Notes: a model not told the origin generated them from the sequence alone. Shown: positions 38,504-47,821, counted from the first letter of the stretch. The stretch: DNA of 64,000 nt from Paenibacillus sp. FSL H7-0357 (GCF_000758525.1 NZ_CP009241.1:7111501-7175500), one strand, 5' to 3'. Numbers and translations: made by a program.

Positions 38504-38600
38504 TGTGGTCACTCCTTTCCGTTACCGCGGTGTGCGGACATATACAAAAGTAAGGCGCGGATGGCACTTGCCCTCCCCGCCAAACCGTAAGAACGGTTTA

Positions 38601-38840
<240 letters not shown>

Positions 38841-38920
38841 TCATTTAGTATTTGTTTAATGATATAAAAATCTCCCGCGAAGAGTATTCCGGCGGCTGCC
38901 GCTTTCCTCACGGCAGTTCA

Positions 38921-39688
38921 TTAATGTGCTTCTTCCTCGTGGATCGTCATCTGCGCGATGTACACCATCGTCAGAATCGTAAAGATAAATGCCTGAAGCG
39001 CTCCTACAAAGATACTGAAGCCTTGCCAGATTGCCAAGAATGGAATACTGAGGAATCCCAGCTTCAGAATAACCGTGATCAAAACCTCACCGGCAAAAAT
39101 GTTGGCAAATAGACGGATGGCAAGCGCCACCGGCTTCGCCAGATTCTCAATAATGTTCAGCGGCAAGAAAATTGGAAACGGCTCAATGTAGTGTTTGAAA
39201 TAATGTTTACCATTCAGCTTAACGCCGAGGTAGTTCATCAATACAAACACGATGATCGCCAGCCCTGCGGTGACATTGATATCGGCAGTCGGCGATTTAT
39301 ACCACAAGATCTCCGCATGCTCGCCATGCGCCAAGTTTTTGGTCGCTTCGATTACATGTCCGAAGATGTACACCGGTTTATCAGCTTCAGTGATGAAGGA
39401 AAACGGCAGACCCAGGAGATTGGAGACAAAGATAAACAATATCAGCGTCAATCCCAGTGAAATGTAAGGTTTCCCTTTCTTCAGGTCCATGGCACTGCTG
39501 ATGACTCCCTGTACAAATTCCACCACCCACTCCATAAAGTTCTGAAGTTTGGACGGATTCTCAACGGACAGGTTGCGGACAGACATCATTACCAATATGA
39601 ACACTACCAGCGAACTGATTAAAAGCATCAGAACAGCGGATAAATCAATCGGTATTCCGCCGAAATAGATTAATGGCATTTCATGCAT
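38921..39688 (-). CDS. atpB: ATP synthase a subunit
   Basis: The stator channel subunit of Fo. The 255-residue polytopic protein has about five to six membrane helices; the essential arginine lies in PVALAIRLFANIFAGE (about residue 190), and the last helices contain IWQGFSIFVGALQAFIFTILTMVYI. AAGGGGG is 8 nt before the ATG. It follows the atpI-type gene by 29 bp in the same operon. The C-terminus HEEEAH is acidic and exposed. Confidence 0.95.
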   Translation of the reverse strand: MHEMPLIYFGGIPIDLSAVLMLLISSLVVFILVMMSVRNLSVENPSKLQNFMEWVVEFVQGVISSAMDLKKGKPYISLGLTLILFIFVSNLLGLPFSFITEADKPVYIFGHVIEATKNLAHGEHAEILWYKSPTADINVTAGLAIIVFVLMNYLGVKLNGKHYFKHYIEPFPIFLPLNIIENLAKPVALAIRLFANIFAGEVLITVILKLGFLSIPFLAIWQGFSIFVGALQAFIFTILTMVYIAQMTIHEEEAH

Positions 39689-39717
39689 AGTATCATCCCC
39701 CTTTCTCTTTAATCTGG

Positions 39718-40095
39718 CTACAACTTATTCCTAATACCTAAATATATCCCCACAGGAATAGAGAGAAGCTGGGGAATGAACAGGCCGGCAATGGTTGCCT
39801 CCAGCGAGAAATGCTCGATCTTGACCGAGAACATGGTGACCAGAATCGCAAAACAGATCCGTGTAAGAAAACCAAGGCTGAATGCCTTCCCCTCGTGGTT
39901 TGCAGCCGACTTTGTTACCCGCCTTACTTTGGCGGCAAGATAACGAAAGTTGACCAATCCCGCTAACAAACCAAGCGCCATTCCCAGTGTCACGGTACGG
40001 GTCTCATGATGAAGTGCCCATCCCATTAACAATCCGGACATCACAACGAGAGTAATCCTGGTAACGGAATTGATCATGGGAGTCATATTATCCAT
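39718..40095 (-). CDS. atpI: ATP synthase subunit I (AtpI family)
   Basis: A 125-residue membrane protein with about four transmembrane helices (GITLVVMSGLLMGW, LGMALGLLAGLVNF, ICFAILVTMFSV, LFIPQLLSIPVGIYLGI). The position before atpB and the size fit the AtpI group, implicated in c-ring assembly or magnesium handling. The start (40095) has GGGGGAG four nt upstream and overlaps the preceding gene by 8 bp, suggesting coupled translation. Sequence identity in this family is low, so the symbol rests largely on context. Confidence 0.8.
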   Translation of the reverse strand: MDNMTPMINSVTRITLVVMSGLLMGWALHHETRTVTLGMALGLLAGLVNFRYLAAKVRRVTKSAANHEGKAFSLGFLTRICFAILVTMFSVKIEHFSLEATIAGLFIPQLLSIPVGIYLGIRNKL

Positions 40096-40321
40096 TTTGC
40101 TCCCCCAGAAATTTTTTGATTAGCAGGACGACGTTAACGATCCCGAGAAGCATCCCGGTGATTGTACCGATGGCCAGCCAGGATTTGGGGCCGTCCATCT
40201 GGTTCTGCAGCCATCTTGCCGCAAAAAAACCTATAATAATGTAAGCGGCAAGCAAAGTGCCTGCACTTCCGATGACTAAAGCGGTCCGTCCCAGTCCGGC
40301 TTCGTCCTTTTGTTCCTTCAT
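40088..40321 (-). CDS. AtpZ/AtpI-family small membrane protein, first gene of the ATP synthase operon
   Basis: A 77-residue protein with two transmembrane helices (about 13-35 and 47-68) separated by RWLQNQMDGPKSWLAIG. The layout matches the small gene-1 or AtpZ-type proteins that open many ATP synthase operons and are linked to magnesium or calcium transport and enzyme assembly. A near-consensus promoter lies 19-48 nt upstream of the start codon. The ribosome binding site is weak (GGGAT), which may keep expression low compared with atpE. Confidence 0.8.
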   Translation of the reverse strand: MKEQKDEAGLGRTALVIGSAGTLLAAYIIIGFFAARWLQNQMDGPKSWLAIGTITGMLLGIVNVVLLIKKFLGEQNG

Positions 40322-40339
40322 AGGCTACAATCCCAACTA

Positions 40340-40369
40340 ATTTTACTGAATATCCAGACTCTTTGTCAA
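40340..40369 (-). promoter_or_regulatory. Predicted sigma-A promoter of the ATP synthase operon
   Basis: TTGACA (40364-40369) and TAAAAT (40340-40345) are spaced 18 nt on the minus strand. Transcription would start near 40333, leaving a leader of only about a dozen nucleotides before the first gene. Confidence 0.75.
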
Positions 40370-40500
40370 TTCATTGAAAATTGCTCAAAAGTGCTTGAAA
40401 ACATGAAAATAATCACAGCAAAGCCTACCAAAACCATATAAACCGTACAGTTTCACTGTATGCTGTTTTTATTCACTTTAGTATATTAGTCGTTGTGCCT

Positions 40501-41661
40501 TCAATTATTAGTTGTGAACATTCTGTGAAATTCCTCAGGACGCTCTTCAACGGCTCCAAAATGGTGCAAAATCGCATTGACAATTCTCTCGGAGGCTTTG
40601 CCGTCTCCATACGGGTTGGCGGCCCGGCTCATCGACTGATACAGATTCTGATCGGTCAAAAGAGCATGTGTCCGTTGATACACCTTCTCCTCGTCCGTTC
40701 CCACAAGCTCCAATGTTCCGGCTTCGATCCCTTCCGGGCGCTCGGTTGTATCACGCAGCACAAGCACAGGAACTCCAAAGGAGGGAGCTTCCTCCTGCAG
40801 GCCGCCGGAGTCGGTCAAAATCAGGTGGGTATGCGGATAAAAATTATGCAGATCAACGACATCCAGCGGATCAATCAGCTTAATTCTCGGGTGTCCGCCC
40901 AGTATCTCATGTGCCGGTTCCTTGACTGCCGGACTCGGATGCACAGGATAAACAATGGCTACATCTTCAAATTCATCAGCGATTCTTTTGACAGCACGGA
41001 AAATATGACGGTGCGGTTCGCCTTGAGATTCTCTGCGGTGCGCCGTCATTAAAATTAGTCTTTTTCCTGAAGCAAAATCCAGTACAGGATGCCGGTAGTC
41101 CGGCTGTACGGTATATTGAAACACATCGGTAACTGTATTGCCTGTGATATAAATGCTTGACTCTTTTTTGTTCTCGTGTCTCAAATTTCCTGCCGACAAA
41201 TCTGTCGGAGCAAAGTGCAGATCCGCGAGGACTCCCGTAAGCTGGCGGTTCATTTCCTCAGGATACGGGGACAATTTATTCCAGGTCCGAAGTCCCGCCT
41301 CAACATGTCCTACTTGAATTTGCTGCAGGAAAGAGGCATAACTGGCCAAGAAAGTCGTCAATGTATCTCCATGCACCAGCACGAGATCAGGTTTGGCCTC
41401 ACGCAGTACAGGTTCAAGCCCTTCCAGTACCCGAATGGTGATTTCATTCAACGTCTGGCGGTCCTTCATCACATCCAGATCGTAGTCAGGAGTGATTTTA
41501 AAGACCTCGAGCACCTGATCCAGCAGCTCACGGTGCTGCGCGGTCACACATACAACAGATTCGATGTGCTCGGGATGCCTGTTCAGTTCCAGGACCAGAG
41601 GCGCCATCTTGATCGCCTCGGGGCGCACTCCGAAAATCGTCATTACTTTAATTTTGGACAT
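40501..41661 (-). CDS. mnaA: UDP-N-acetylglucosamine 2-epimerase
   Basis: Interconverts UDP-GlcNAc and UDP-ManNAc, the ManNAc donor for teichoic acid linkage units and for ManNAc-containing wall polymers. The 386-residue GT-B fold protein has MTIFGVRPEAIKMAPLV, TAQHRELLDQVLEVF, VHGDTLTTFLASY, GHVEAGLRT, PEEMNRQL and LTDSGGLQEEAPSFGVPVLVLRDTTERPE (in parts), all family signatures. GAGAGG precedes the ATG. It would serve the TagA transferase encoded at 18460-19218. No obvious terminator follows it before the atp promoter; an ACAGT/ACTGT stem near 40446 is weak. Confidence 0.95.
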   Translation of the reverse strand: MSKIKVMTIFGVRPEAIKMAPLVLELNRHPEHIESVVCVTAQHRELLDQVLEVFKITPDYDLDVMKDRQTLNEITIRVLEGLEPVLREAKPDLVLVHGDTLTTFLASYASFLQQIQVGHVEAGLRTWNKLSPYPEEMNRQLTGVLADLHFAPTDLSAGNLRHENKKESSIYITGNTVTDVFQYTVQPDYRHPVLDFASGKRLILMTAHRRESQGEPHRHIFRAVKRIADEFEDVAIVYPVHPSPAVKEPAHEILGGHPRIKLIDPLDVVDLHNFYPHTHLILTDSGGLQEEAPSFGVPVLVLRDTTERPEGIEAGTLELVGTDEEKVYQRTHALLTDQNLYQSMSRAANPYGDGKASERIVNAILHHFGAVEERPEEFHRMFTTNN

Positions 41662-41727
41662 AACCCCCAGCCTCTCTTCTAAAATAGATGCTTGTTCTAC
41701 GTTTATTCTATATTACTTATCTAGAGA

Positions 41728-42357
41728 TTATTTGGTTCCATATAACCGGTCTCCGGCATCGCCAAGCCCCGGAATGATATACCCGTGTTCATTCAGATGG
41801 TCATCCAGTGCTGCCACATAGATATCCACATCAGGATGGGCTGCTTGTACAGCGGCGACACCTTCAGGGGCGGCAATCAGATTCATCATCTTAATTTGGG
41901 TACAGCCGCGGTTCTTCAAAGAAGTGATTGCTGCAATTGCAGAGCCGCCTGTTGCCAGCATCGGGTCGATAACGATCAATTCCCGTTCCTGCACATCCGT
42001 AGGAAGCTTAATGTAATATTCGACAGGCTGAAGGGTTTCCGGATCACGGAACAAGCCGACATGTCCTACTTTAGCTGCCGGAAGCAGCTTCAGAACGCCT
42101 TCAAGCATTCCCAGCCCGGCCCGCAGGATCGGTACCAAGCCCAGCATTCTTCCTGAGATAACCTTGCCCTGTGTTTCGGCCACCGGCGTCTGCACAGTAA
42201 TTGTCTCCAGCGGAATATCCCGCGTGATTTCGTAAGCCATCAGTGTAGCAACTTCATCGACATGCTCTCTGAATTCTTTCGTGTTGGTCCGCACATCGCG
42301 AATAAATGTTAGTTTGTGCTGAATCAAAGGATGATCGCAAATCACCAATTTTCCCAT
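41728..42357 (-). CDS. upp: Uracil phosphoribosyltransferase
   Basis: Salvages uracil to UMP using PRPP. The 209-residue protein shows [16 protein letters not shown] at the N-terminus, [15 protein letters not shown], the PRPP-binding loop [12 protein letters not shown] (about 127-138) and the uracil-binding C-terminus [20 protein letters not shown] lies 6 nt before the ATG. It is separated from mnaA by 66 bp, so the two may be co-transcribed. A TATAAT at 42434-42439 is a likely -10 element. Confidence 0.97.
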   Translation of the reverse strand: MGKLVICDHPLIQHKLTFIRDVRTNTKEFREHVDEVATLMAYEITRDIPLETITVQTPVAETQGKVISGRMLGLVPILRAGLGMLEGVLKLLPAAKVGHVGLFRDPETLQPVEYYIKLPTDVQERELIVIDPMLATGGSAIAAITSLKNRGCTQIKMMNLIAAPEGVAAVQAAHPDVDIYVAALDDHLNEHGYIIPGLGDAGDRLYGTK

Positions 42358-42433
42358 TTCTGTCCCTCCGGTAATTGTGAGTCTTGTTCGCCATAGAAAG
42401 CGCTTTTGCTTCTTCCATGGCTAAATCCTGTCT

Positions 42434-42462
42434 ATTATATCATCACCGGAGGCTCTTTTCAC
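42434..42462 (-). promoter_or_regulatory. Possible promoter of upp
   Basis: A perfect TATAAT (42434-42439) is preceded on the minus strand, 17 nt upstream, by a weak -35 GTGAAA (42457-42462). Confidence 0.4.
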
Positions 42463-42731
42463 CTACGATGACTGAGCCCTTTTCATGGAAGCATAAACAA
42501 AGGCAAGCTATTCTTTCCAGTACAGTCAGGAAAATACGGAGTACTTTGGAAATAGAGTGCGCTTTAGTTTGTTCTATTTGCTGCATTTAATACTATTCAC
42601 ATTTTTTTCACTTATTTTAATGAAAACTCCATGAACTTTCATGAATATTTCATGACAACATCAGTCTGTTTTCAATTCTAATATGTGAACATTATGTCAC
42701 ATGAAGATTTCGCTTCTTTATATTATCTTCC

Positions 42732-42773
42732 AAAAAAACCCCCGAAGCAGCCGGGATACCGGCGCAACGGAGG
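42732..42773 (-). terminator. Rho-independent terminator of glyA
   Basis: On the minus strand GCGCCGG pairs with CCGGCTGC around a short loop, extended by CCTCCG / CGGGGG with internal mismatches, and followed by TTTTTTT. It lies about 45 nt past the glyA stop. Confidence 0.8.
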
Positions 42774-42817
42774 CGAAAGATTTTAAGCTCGGAATAGTCT
42801 GGCCGCAAAGTGGATAT

Positions 42818-44065
42818 TTAGTACTGGAGACCCGGATAAATCGGGTATTGATCCGTAAGCTGGGCGACCTCACGGGCCGCTTCAGTCAATTTAGCTTCAT
42901 CCTTCGGATTCTTCAGCACGTTTGCGATAATGCGGCCGATTGTTACCATAGCCTGCTCGTCCATGCCGCGCGAAGTAACCGCAGGTGTTCCGATCCGGAT
43001 GCCGCTGGTTACAAATGGGCTGGTAGGATCAAACGGGATTGCATTTTTGTTCACGGTAATACCGATGGAATCCAGTACTTTCTCCGCATCTTTTCCGGTA
43101 ATGCTCAGATTGCGGGTATCCAGCAGCATCAGATGGTTGTCCGTACCGCCGGAAACGATGTTAACTCCTTCTCCGATCAGCGTCTCCGCAAGTACTTTAG
43201 CGTTCTTCACCACATTCTCGGCATAGGTCTTGAAGGATGGCTGCAATGCTTCGCCGAAGGAAACCGCTTTGGAGGCAATCACATGCATCAGCGGTCCGCC
43301 TTGGGAACCAGGGAATACAGCTTTATCAATGGCTGCGGCCCATGGCTGTCTGCAGAGAATCATGCCTCCGCGCGGACCACGCAAGGTTTTGTGCGTTGTT
43401 GTAGTAACGAAGTGGGCATGCGGAACCGGACTCGGATGAACACCCGCAGCAACCAGCCCGGCGATATGAGCCATATCGACCATGAACAGTGCACCTACGT
43501 CATTCGCAATGGAACCGAGTGCTGCAAAATCAATCGTCCGCGGATACGCACTTGCACCGGCTACAATCAATTTAGGACGGTGTTTGAAGGCGGCTTTGCG
43601 CACTTCATCATAATCGATCAGGAACGTGTCTTCCTGCACACCATAAGCAACAAAGTTATAAAGCAAGCCGGAGGCATTCACAGGACTGCCGTGTGTCAAA
43701 TGGCCGCCATGCGCCAGGTTCATCCCCAGTACAGTATCGCCAGGATTCAGCGCGGCAAGATAAACCGCCATATTAGCTTGAGCGCCGGAATGCGGCTGCA
43801 CATTGACATGTTCGGCGCCAAACAGCTGTTTGGCACGGTCGCGGGCCAGATTCTCCACGATATCTACATCTTCACAACCGCCATAGTAACGTTTGCCAGG
43901 ATAACCTTCGGCGTATTTATTCGTGAGTACGGAGCCCATGGCCTCCATTACTGCTTCACTGACGATATTTTCCGAAGCGATAAGCTCAATGTTGGCACGC
44001 TGACGGCTTAGTTCCAGTCCCATGGCTTCCAGTACTGCAGGGTCACTCTTACGCAATTGTTCCAT
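42818..44065 (-). CDS. glyA: Serine hydroxymethyltransferase
   Basis: A PLP enzyme that converts serine and tetrahydrofolate to glycine and methylene-tetrahydrofolate. The 415-residue product has [65 protein letters not shown] and the PLP-lysine segment [22 protein letters not shown] lies upstream of the ATG at the right distance. No PurR box was recognised upstream. It precedes upp as in Bacillus. A 436-codon open frame exists on the opposite strand but is a shadow. Confidence 0.97.
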   Translation of the reverse strand: MEQLRKSDPAVLEAMGLELSRQRANIELIASENIVSEAVMEAMGSVLTNKYAEGYPGKRYYGGCEDVDIVENLARDRAKQLFGAEHVNVQPHSGAQANMAVYLAALNPGDTVLGMNLAHGGHLTHGSPVNASGLLYNFVAYGVQEDTFLIDYDEVRKAAFKHRPKLIVAGASAYPRTIDFAALGSIANDVGALFMVDMAHIAGLVAAGVHPSPVPHAHFVTTTTHKTLRGPRGGMILCRQPWAAAIDKAVFPGSQGGPLMHVIASKAVSFGEALQPSFKTYAENVVKNAKVLAETLIGEGVNIVSGGTDNHLMLLDTRNLSITGKDAEKVLDSIGITVNKNAIPFDPTSPFVTSGIRIGTPAVTSRGMDEQAMVTIGRIIANVLKNPKDEAKLTEAAREVAQLTDQYPIYPGLQY

Positions 44066-44155
44066 AATTTTTAATTTCCTCCCTAGTGCTTTAGTTTATG
44101 TTGTACTTATTTAATCCCTGATTGTTAATGTATTGCCTAAAAGCTGCTGCCCTGC

Positions 44156-44809
44156 TTAATCGCAGAGCTGTGCACCACTGGTTTCCGGTGTACGGTATAC
44201 CGCACGTTCGCCGCCGATAAGAGGCGGTCTGCTCCAGGCCGCATTGACTCTGGCCGAACCGATATAGCGCAAACTCGGGCGAAACGGAACCGCTACCCGG
44301 CGCAGATGCATGCCGATCAGCGTCTCACCGATGTCAATCCCGGCATGGGCTTCCACCGTTTCAGCCAAAACAGGGTCGGACATCGAGCGGTACGCCGCGG
44401 CAGCCATTGAACCGCCGGCTCCCGGTATCGGCACCGCCGAAACCTCCCTCAGTCCGAGCGACTCCAGCAAAGAACGCTCCATGACAAGCGAACGGTTCAA
44501 ATGCTCACAGCATTGGTATACGGGATGAAACCCCCGTTTATCAGCAACCTGGCGAACACCCTGCAGCAGTTGCTCTGCCACTTCAAGCGCCCCGCCGGTT
44601 CCAATCCGGACGCCGGCTACTTCGCTTGTACTGACTCCGACGACCAGGATTTTTCCCGGCCCCAGCTTGCCGGCTTCCGCCAGTTCGCCTACGACTGCTG
44701 CGGTGGCAGCAGCCAAGGAAAGCTCAGTCCCCGCCGGTTCCACCCCTTCCCCGGCTGGCCTGCCGGGAGCGCGTTCTTCCCAAGAGTCCTGCTTCATGAC
44801 TTCATCCAT
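44156..44809 (-). CDS. ywlG: UPF0340/DUF436 protein YwlG
   Basis: A 217-residue protein of the TIGR01440/DUF436 family of unknown function, conserved beside glyA in Firmicutes. Signatures seen: ILVVGVSTSEVAGVRIGTGG, FHPVYQCCEHLNRSLVMER, VPIPGAGGSMAAAAYR and IDIGETLIGMHLRRVAVP. GGAGG is 8 nt before the ATG at 44809 (a GTG one codon earlier is possible). The N-terminal 25 residues are variable and acidic. It is likely the first gene before glyA on the same strand, with an 90 bp gap. No catalytic role can be assigned from sequence. Confidence 0.9.
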   Translation of the reverse strand: MDEVMKQDSWEERAPGRPAGEGVEPAGTELSLAAATAAVVGELAEAGKLGPGKILVVGVSTSEVAGVRIGTGGALEVAEQLLQGVRQVADKRGFHPVYQCCEHLNRSLVMERSLLESLGLREVSAVPIPGAGGSMAAAAYRSMSDPVLAETVEAHAGIDIGETLIGMHLRRVAVPFRPSLRYIGSARVNAAWSRPPLIGGERAVYRTPETSGAQLCD

Positions 44810-44945
44810 CACTTCTGCCTCCTCAACGTTGACTGCAACTCATTTCAAGCCAAAACCGTGTTTTTACTGCAGAGGTACCGCTGCGCCACAGCAGGGAATG
44901 AACGCTGAAAGATGGTGCGCAGCTTAATCTTACATATATTTTAAA

Positions 44946-44986
44946 CAAAAAAGAGCAGTCCGCAGGAAGCTGCGGATGTGCTCTTT
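44946..44986 (-). terminator. Rho-independent terminator downstream of ywlE
   Basis: AAGAGCA...TCCGCAG / CTGCGGA...TGCTCTT forms a 13-14 bp stem with a 2 nt bulge pair and small loop on the minus strand, followed by TTTTTTG. It lies about 130 nt past the ywlE stop and separates ywlE from ywlG. Confidence 0.9.
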
Positions 44987-45113
44987 TGCCCAGGCGACCG
45001 GCCGTTTATTCCAGTGCTCCATCGTGGTTTGATCCACATTTGTCGCCAGTTACACCGGAACCGGATAATATTTATTTCATCTTAAAGGAAAGGCTGCGAA
45101 AAATCAACCTTCT

Positions 45114-45701
45114 TTACAAATGGCGTAAGGATTCCAATTTATCGAGCAGATTGTAAAGAGCGGTACGGATTTCCGCCGCTGCCAGCTCATAATCCTCACG
45201 GGAACCGCCATAAGGGTCGGTAATATCAAAGCTTGGAATACGCTGGCGGATCTCGATTATCCGCTGCAAATCGGTCGCCTTCGGCTCACCGCCCAATGCT
45301 ATGCTTAGTTCCGCATCTGCATACAAGCTGTCCAGCTCCTGAATATCACTATTAACCGCCTCTTCATCATGGACATATTCTTTCAAGGTATACGTCTTCG
45401 TAACCGCGCTAGGAAAATATTGCAGCAAATGCCGTTTATGCCCGCCTGTCAGGGTCAGCACCAGATCCGCCCAGGACACCATCTCTGCGTTCAGCTGTGA
45501 GGAGATAATCTGATCATTAATGCCCTCTTCCCGCAAGATTGCTCCAGCGTGTCTGGATATGGAAGTGCCGGAAATGGCGGATACGCCTGCAGACCGCACT
45601 TCCAGCTCGATTCCGCGTTCCTTCGCAAGTTTCCGCAGAAGCCCTTCAGCCATAGGACTGCGGCATGTATTCCCGGTGCAGACGAATAAAATATGCAGCA
45701 T
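45114..45701 (-). CDS. ywlE: Protein arginine phosphatase YwlE (low-molecular-weight PTP fold)
   Basis: Removes phosphate from phosphoarginine on proteins, reversing McsB, and so controls stress-protein degradation. The 195-residue product has the P-loop CTGNTCRSP with catalytic Cys8 and Arg14; Thr12 in the loop corresponds to the threonine that gives YwlE its arginine specificity. The general acid lies in FDITDPYGG near residue 160. The C-terminal half carries an insertion compared with the ~150-residue Bacillus enzyme. The frame runs back to 45887 into the mntP end, but GGAGG 8 nt before the ATG at 45701 and the family start MLHILFVCTGN fix the start. It follows mntP by 52 bp. Confidence 0.92.
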   Translation of the reverse strand: MLHILFVCTGNTCRSPMAEGLLRKLAKERGIELEVRSAGVSAISGTSISRHAGAILREEGINDQIISSQLNAEMVSWADLVLTLTGGHKRHLLQYFPSAVTKTYTLKEYVHDEEAVNSDIQELDSLYADAELSIALGGEPKATDLQRIIEIRQRIPSFDITDPYGGSREDYELAAAEIRTALYNLLDKLESLRHL

Positions 45702-45753
45702 GCTTTCCACCTCCAAATAAAATATAAAATAAATTTCTTTTGCCGTTATTGTA

Positions 45754-46326
45754 TCAGAAGATGAACAGCAATCCAAACGCCAGCAGGATCGCTCCGCCCA
45801 GCGCCTCCCCGTAATCGCCCAGTCCACGGCTGACCCGCCTGCCCAGCAGCAGACCGGTAATCGCCATGAGTCCCCCGCAGGCGCCAAAAGCCAGAACAGT
45901 TAAAACTATGCTATTCACAAACATGCCAAGCGATACCCCGACAGAAAAAGAGTCCACGCTTACACTCAGTGAGATAAGCAGCATGCCCCAGAAGGTCTGG
46001 TGATCCATAGACCGCGTTCCAACATGACCGGCCCGGAAAGAGTTGAACACCATATGTCCGCCGAGCAGAATTAACAGCCCCCCGGCTGCGAAAGTTGTTA
46101 CCTGGCCAAGCAGATGTCCCACATAGCTGCCGGTAAACAAGCCAAGCAGCGGCATCAGCACATGAAAAAAAGCAATAAGCAGGCTGAGATGCAGCACATG
46201 CAAAAGACGGATGCCTTTCATCCCGATTCCTACACCGAGCGAAAATGCGTCCATCCCGAGTGCGATTGCCATAATGGCAATCGTTACAAGCTGGCCCCAG
46301 CCAGCATATTCCCCTGCTATGCCCAT
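45754..46326 (-). CDS. mntP: Manganese efflux pump MntP family (YwlD)
   Basis: A small polytopic exporter that lowers cytoplasmic manganese. The 190-residue protein has about six helices arranged as two repeats; the paired motifs are ALGMDAFSLGVGIGM (about 24-38) and SLSVSVDSFSVGVSLGM (about 120-136), each with the conserved Asp. GGGGG lies 7 nt before the ATG at 46326; an upstream extension to 46389 has no ribosome binding site. In Bacillus the equivalent gene ywlD lies beside ywlE and ywlC, as here. No manganese riboswitch (yybP-ykoY type) was recognised upstream. Confidence 0.9.
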   Translation of the reverse strand: MGIAGEYAGWGQLVTIAIMAIALGMDAFSLGVGIGMKGIRLLHVLHLSLLIAFFHVLMPLLGLFTGSYVGHLLGQVTTFAAGGLLILLGGHMVFNSFRAGHVGTRSMDHQTFWGMLLISLSVSVDSFSVGVSLGMFVNSIVLTVLAFGACGGLMAITGLLLGRRVSRGLGDYGEALGGAILLAFGLLFIF

Positions 46327-46543
46327 GCCTATACCCCCAAAGTCCGATAGTCTTGTACAACAACGATATGCGGACAAGACGGCAATCATGACTGAGCGGG
46401 AGAGGCCGAAGGCGGGGAAACCGCTGGGTGAAAGGATTCTGGTTAAAAATCAGGCGGCCGGGAGGGACTCGACCGGCATTGCACCGGACCGTGGTGCCCA
46501 TGCGGGACTTCAACGCAGGGCACTCTGTGAGCGGAGCCGGAAA

Positions 46544-47821
46544 TTATCCGGCGTCGATCACAGATCCACCGGCTGCTTTCATCAGCCGGTTCATGATGGC
46601 TGCGCCGAGACCGGCCTCCGGGCAAGCCTCGGCCAGGATATAGGTCGCTCCCGCTTCATCGAAGCGCCGCAACGCGGCATACAGGGAGCGCGCCCCTTCC
46701 TCCGGCGAGTCCAGCGAGCCGAGGGAGACGACGCAGGCGGCCGGAACGGCGGGATACAGGGCCCGGTGTTCCTCGAAGAGGAGCAGGCCCGTCACTTCGC
46801 CGTTCCGCTGCGCCGCCTGCAGCAGATCTGCGGCGGTCCCCGCCACGCGCTGCGGGGAATCGCCGCGCACTACGCCCAGCCAGCCGCGCGGGGCGTAGTG
46901 CGTGTACTTCATGCCCGGCGCGCGCGGCGCCGGGCTGCTGTTACCGGCGGCCTGCGCCGCGCCGGCAGGCTGGCCGGAGGCGGAGCCGGTACCGGCGTCC
47001 GCTTCAGCCCGGGCCGTGGACGGGCCGGCTGCAGCGCCGGCAAAGTCCACGGCAGCAGCCGGGGCGGTGTCCACAGCCCCGGCACCCGCAACCGCCGCCA
47101 GCTGCTCGGCGGTAATGCCGCCGGGACGGAGCACAGCGACCGTCCCGTCCGGCTGCACCTGCACGACGGTCGACTCCAGGCCGACCCCGGCGGCGCCGCC
47201 GTCCAGAACCCCGCCGATGTATCCGGCGAGGTCTTCCATCACATGGGCGGCCAGTGTCGGACTTGGCCGCCCGGAACGGTTGGCGCTGGGCGCAGCAACC
47301 GGGCAGCCGGCTGCGCTCAGCAGCGCGAGCGCAAGCGGGTGGTCAGGCATACGCACGCCGACCGTATCAAGCCCGGCCGTCACCAGCGGAGACAACACGC
47401 CGGGCCGAACCGGGAGTACGAGCGTCAGCGGACCGGGCCAAAATGCGTCGATCAATGCCGCGCCCACCGGATGCACTTCCGTCACAAGGCCATCCAGATC
47501 CGCCCGCTGCGCAATATGCACGATAAGAGGATTGTCGGAAGGGCGTCCTTTGGCCGCAAAAACCGCCTCTACTGCAGAGGTATTCCGGGCATCCGCGCCA
47601 AGCCCGTACACCGTTTCGGTCGGAAATGCGACCGTGCCGCCTTCGCGCAGCATGGCTGCAGCCGCCGTGATCGCCCGCTCATCCGCCTCACTCCGCAGTA
47701 CTAGAGCCGCAGCCGGGTGATCTTCAGTTTCCTTTACGGAATCCAGTTCCCAGTAAACCGTATTCTTTATGTTTCCGCTCCGGCGCTGGGCCGCGAACGG
47801 GTAATCTTTCTGCTCTGTCAT
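46544..47821 (-). CDS. ywlC: L-threonylcarbamoyladenylate synthase (Sua5/YwlC), with Ala-rich inter-domain insertion
   Basis: Makes threonylcarbamoyl-AMP from threonine, bicarbonate and ATP for the t6A modification of ANN-decoding tRNAs. The 425-residue product has the YrdC-like domain (about 45-235) with GGTVAFPTETVYGLGADA, KGRPSDNPLIVH and SANRSGRPSPT, and the C-terminal Sua5 domain (about 303-425) starting at GMKYTHYAPRG. Between them (about 250-300) is a low-complexity Ala/Gly/Pro segment not expected in the family; the Bacillus enzyme is about 346 residues. The first ~35 residues also look like an extension. AAGGTGATG precedes the ATG. The whole gene is very GC-rich compared with its neighbours. 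Confidence 0.93.
   Translation of the reverse strand: MTEQKDYPFAAQRRSGNIKNTVYWELDSVKETEDHPAAALVLRSEADERAITAAAAMLREGGTVAFPTETVYGLGADARNTSAVEAVFAAKGRPSDNPLIVHIAQRADLDGLVTEVHPVGAALIDAFWPGPLTLVLPVRPGVLSPLVTAGLDTVGVRMPDHPLALALLSAAGCPVAAPSANRSGRPSPTLAAHVMEDLAGYIGGVLDGGAAGVGLESTVVQVQPDGTVAVLRPGGITAEQLAAVAGAGAVDTAPAAAVDFAGAAAGPSTARAEADAGTGSASGQPAGAAQAAGNSSPAPRAPGMKYTHYAPRGWLGVVRGDSPQRVAGTAADLLQAAQRNGEVTGLLLFEEHRALYPAVPAACVVSLGSLDSPEEGARSLYAALRRFDEAGATYILAEACPEAGLGAAIMNRLMKAAGGSVIDAG

Larger units (their letters stand above)
42358..42817. other. Intergenic region between upp and glyA
   Basis: It holds the upp promoter region, the glyA terminator at 42732-42773 and about 270 bp of AT-rich sequence. 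Within it are three CATGA repeats spaced 10-11 bp (42630, 42640, 42651) and an inverted repeat ATGTGA-N8-TCACAT (42683-42702). No protein or RNA gene was recognised. Confidence 0.6.

Noticed and set aside
40440..40465. Terminator of mnaA
   Set aside because: TACAGT-N3-ACTGTA is only a 6 bp stem and no T-tract follows on the minus strand.
42683..42702. CRP/FNR-type operator upstream of upp
   Set aside because: The half-sites resemble TGTGA/TCACA but the spacing is 8 nt rather than 6, so it was kept only as an inverted repeat of unknown role.
42701..44011. Long plus-strand open frame (436 codons) opposite glyA
   Set aside because: It lies antisense to a clear serine hydroxymethyltransferase, has no ribosome binding site and no family features; it is a codon-usage shadow.
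45702..45887. N-terminal extension of YwlE into the mntP gene
   Set aside because: It is out of the mntP frame, Trp/Cys-rich and lacks a ribosome binding site; the family start MLHILFVCTGN with GGAGG upstream is at 45701.
46211..47704. Plus-strand open frame of 497 codons opposite ywlC and mntP
   Set aside because: The composition is extremely Arg/Gly/Ala-rich as expected from the reverse of GC-rich coding DNA, and both minus-strand genes are recognised.
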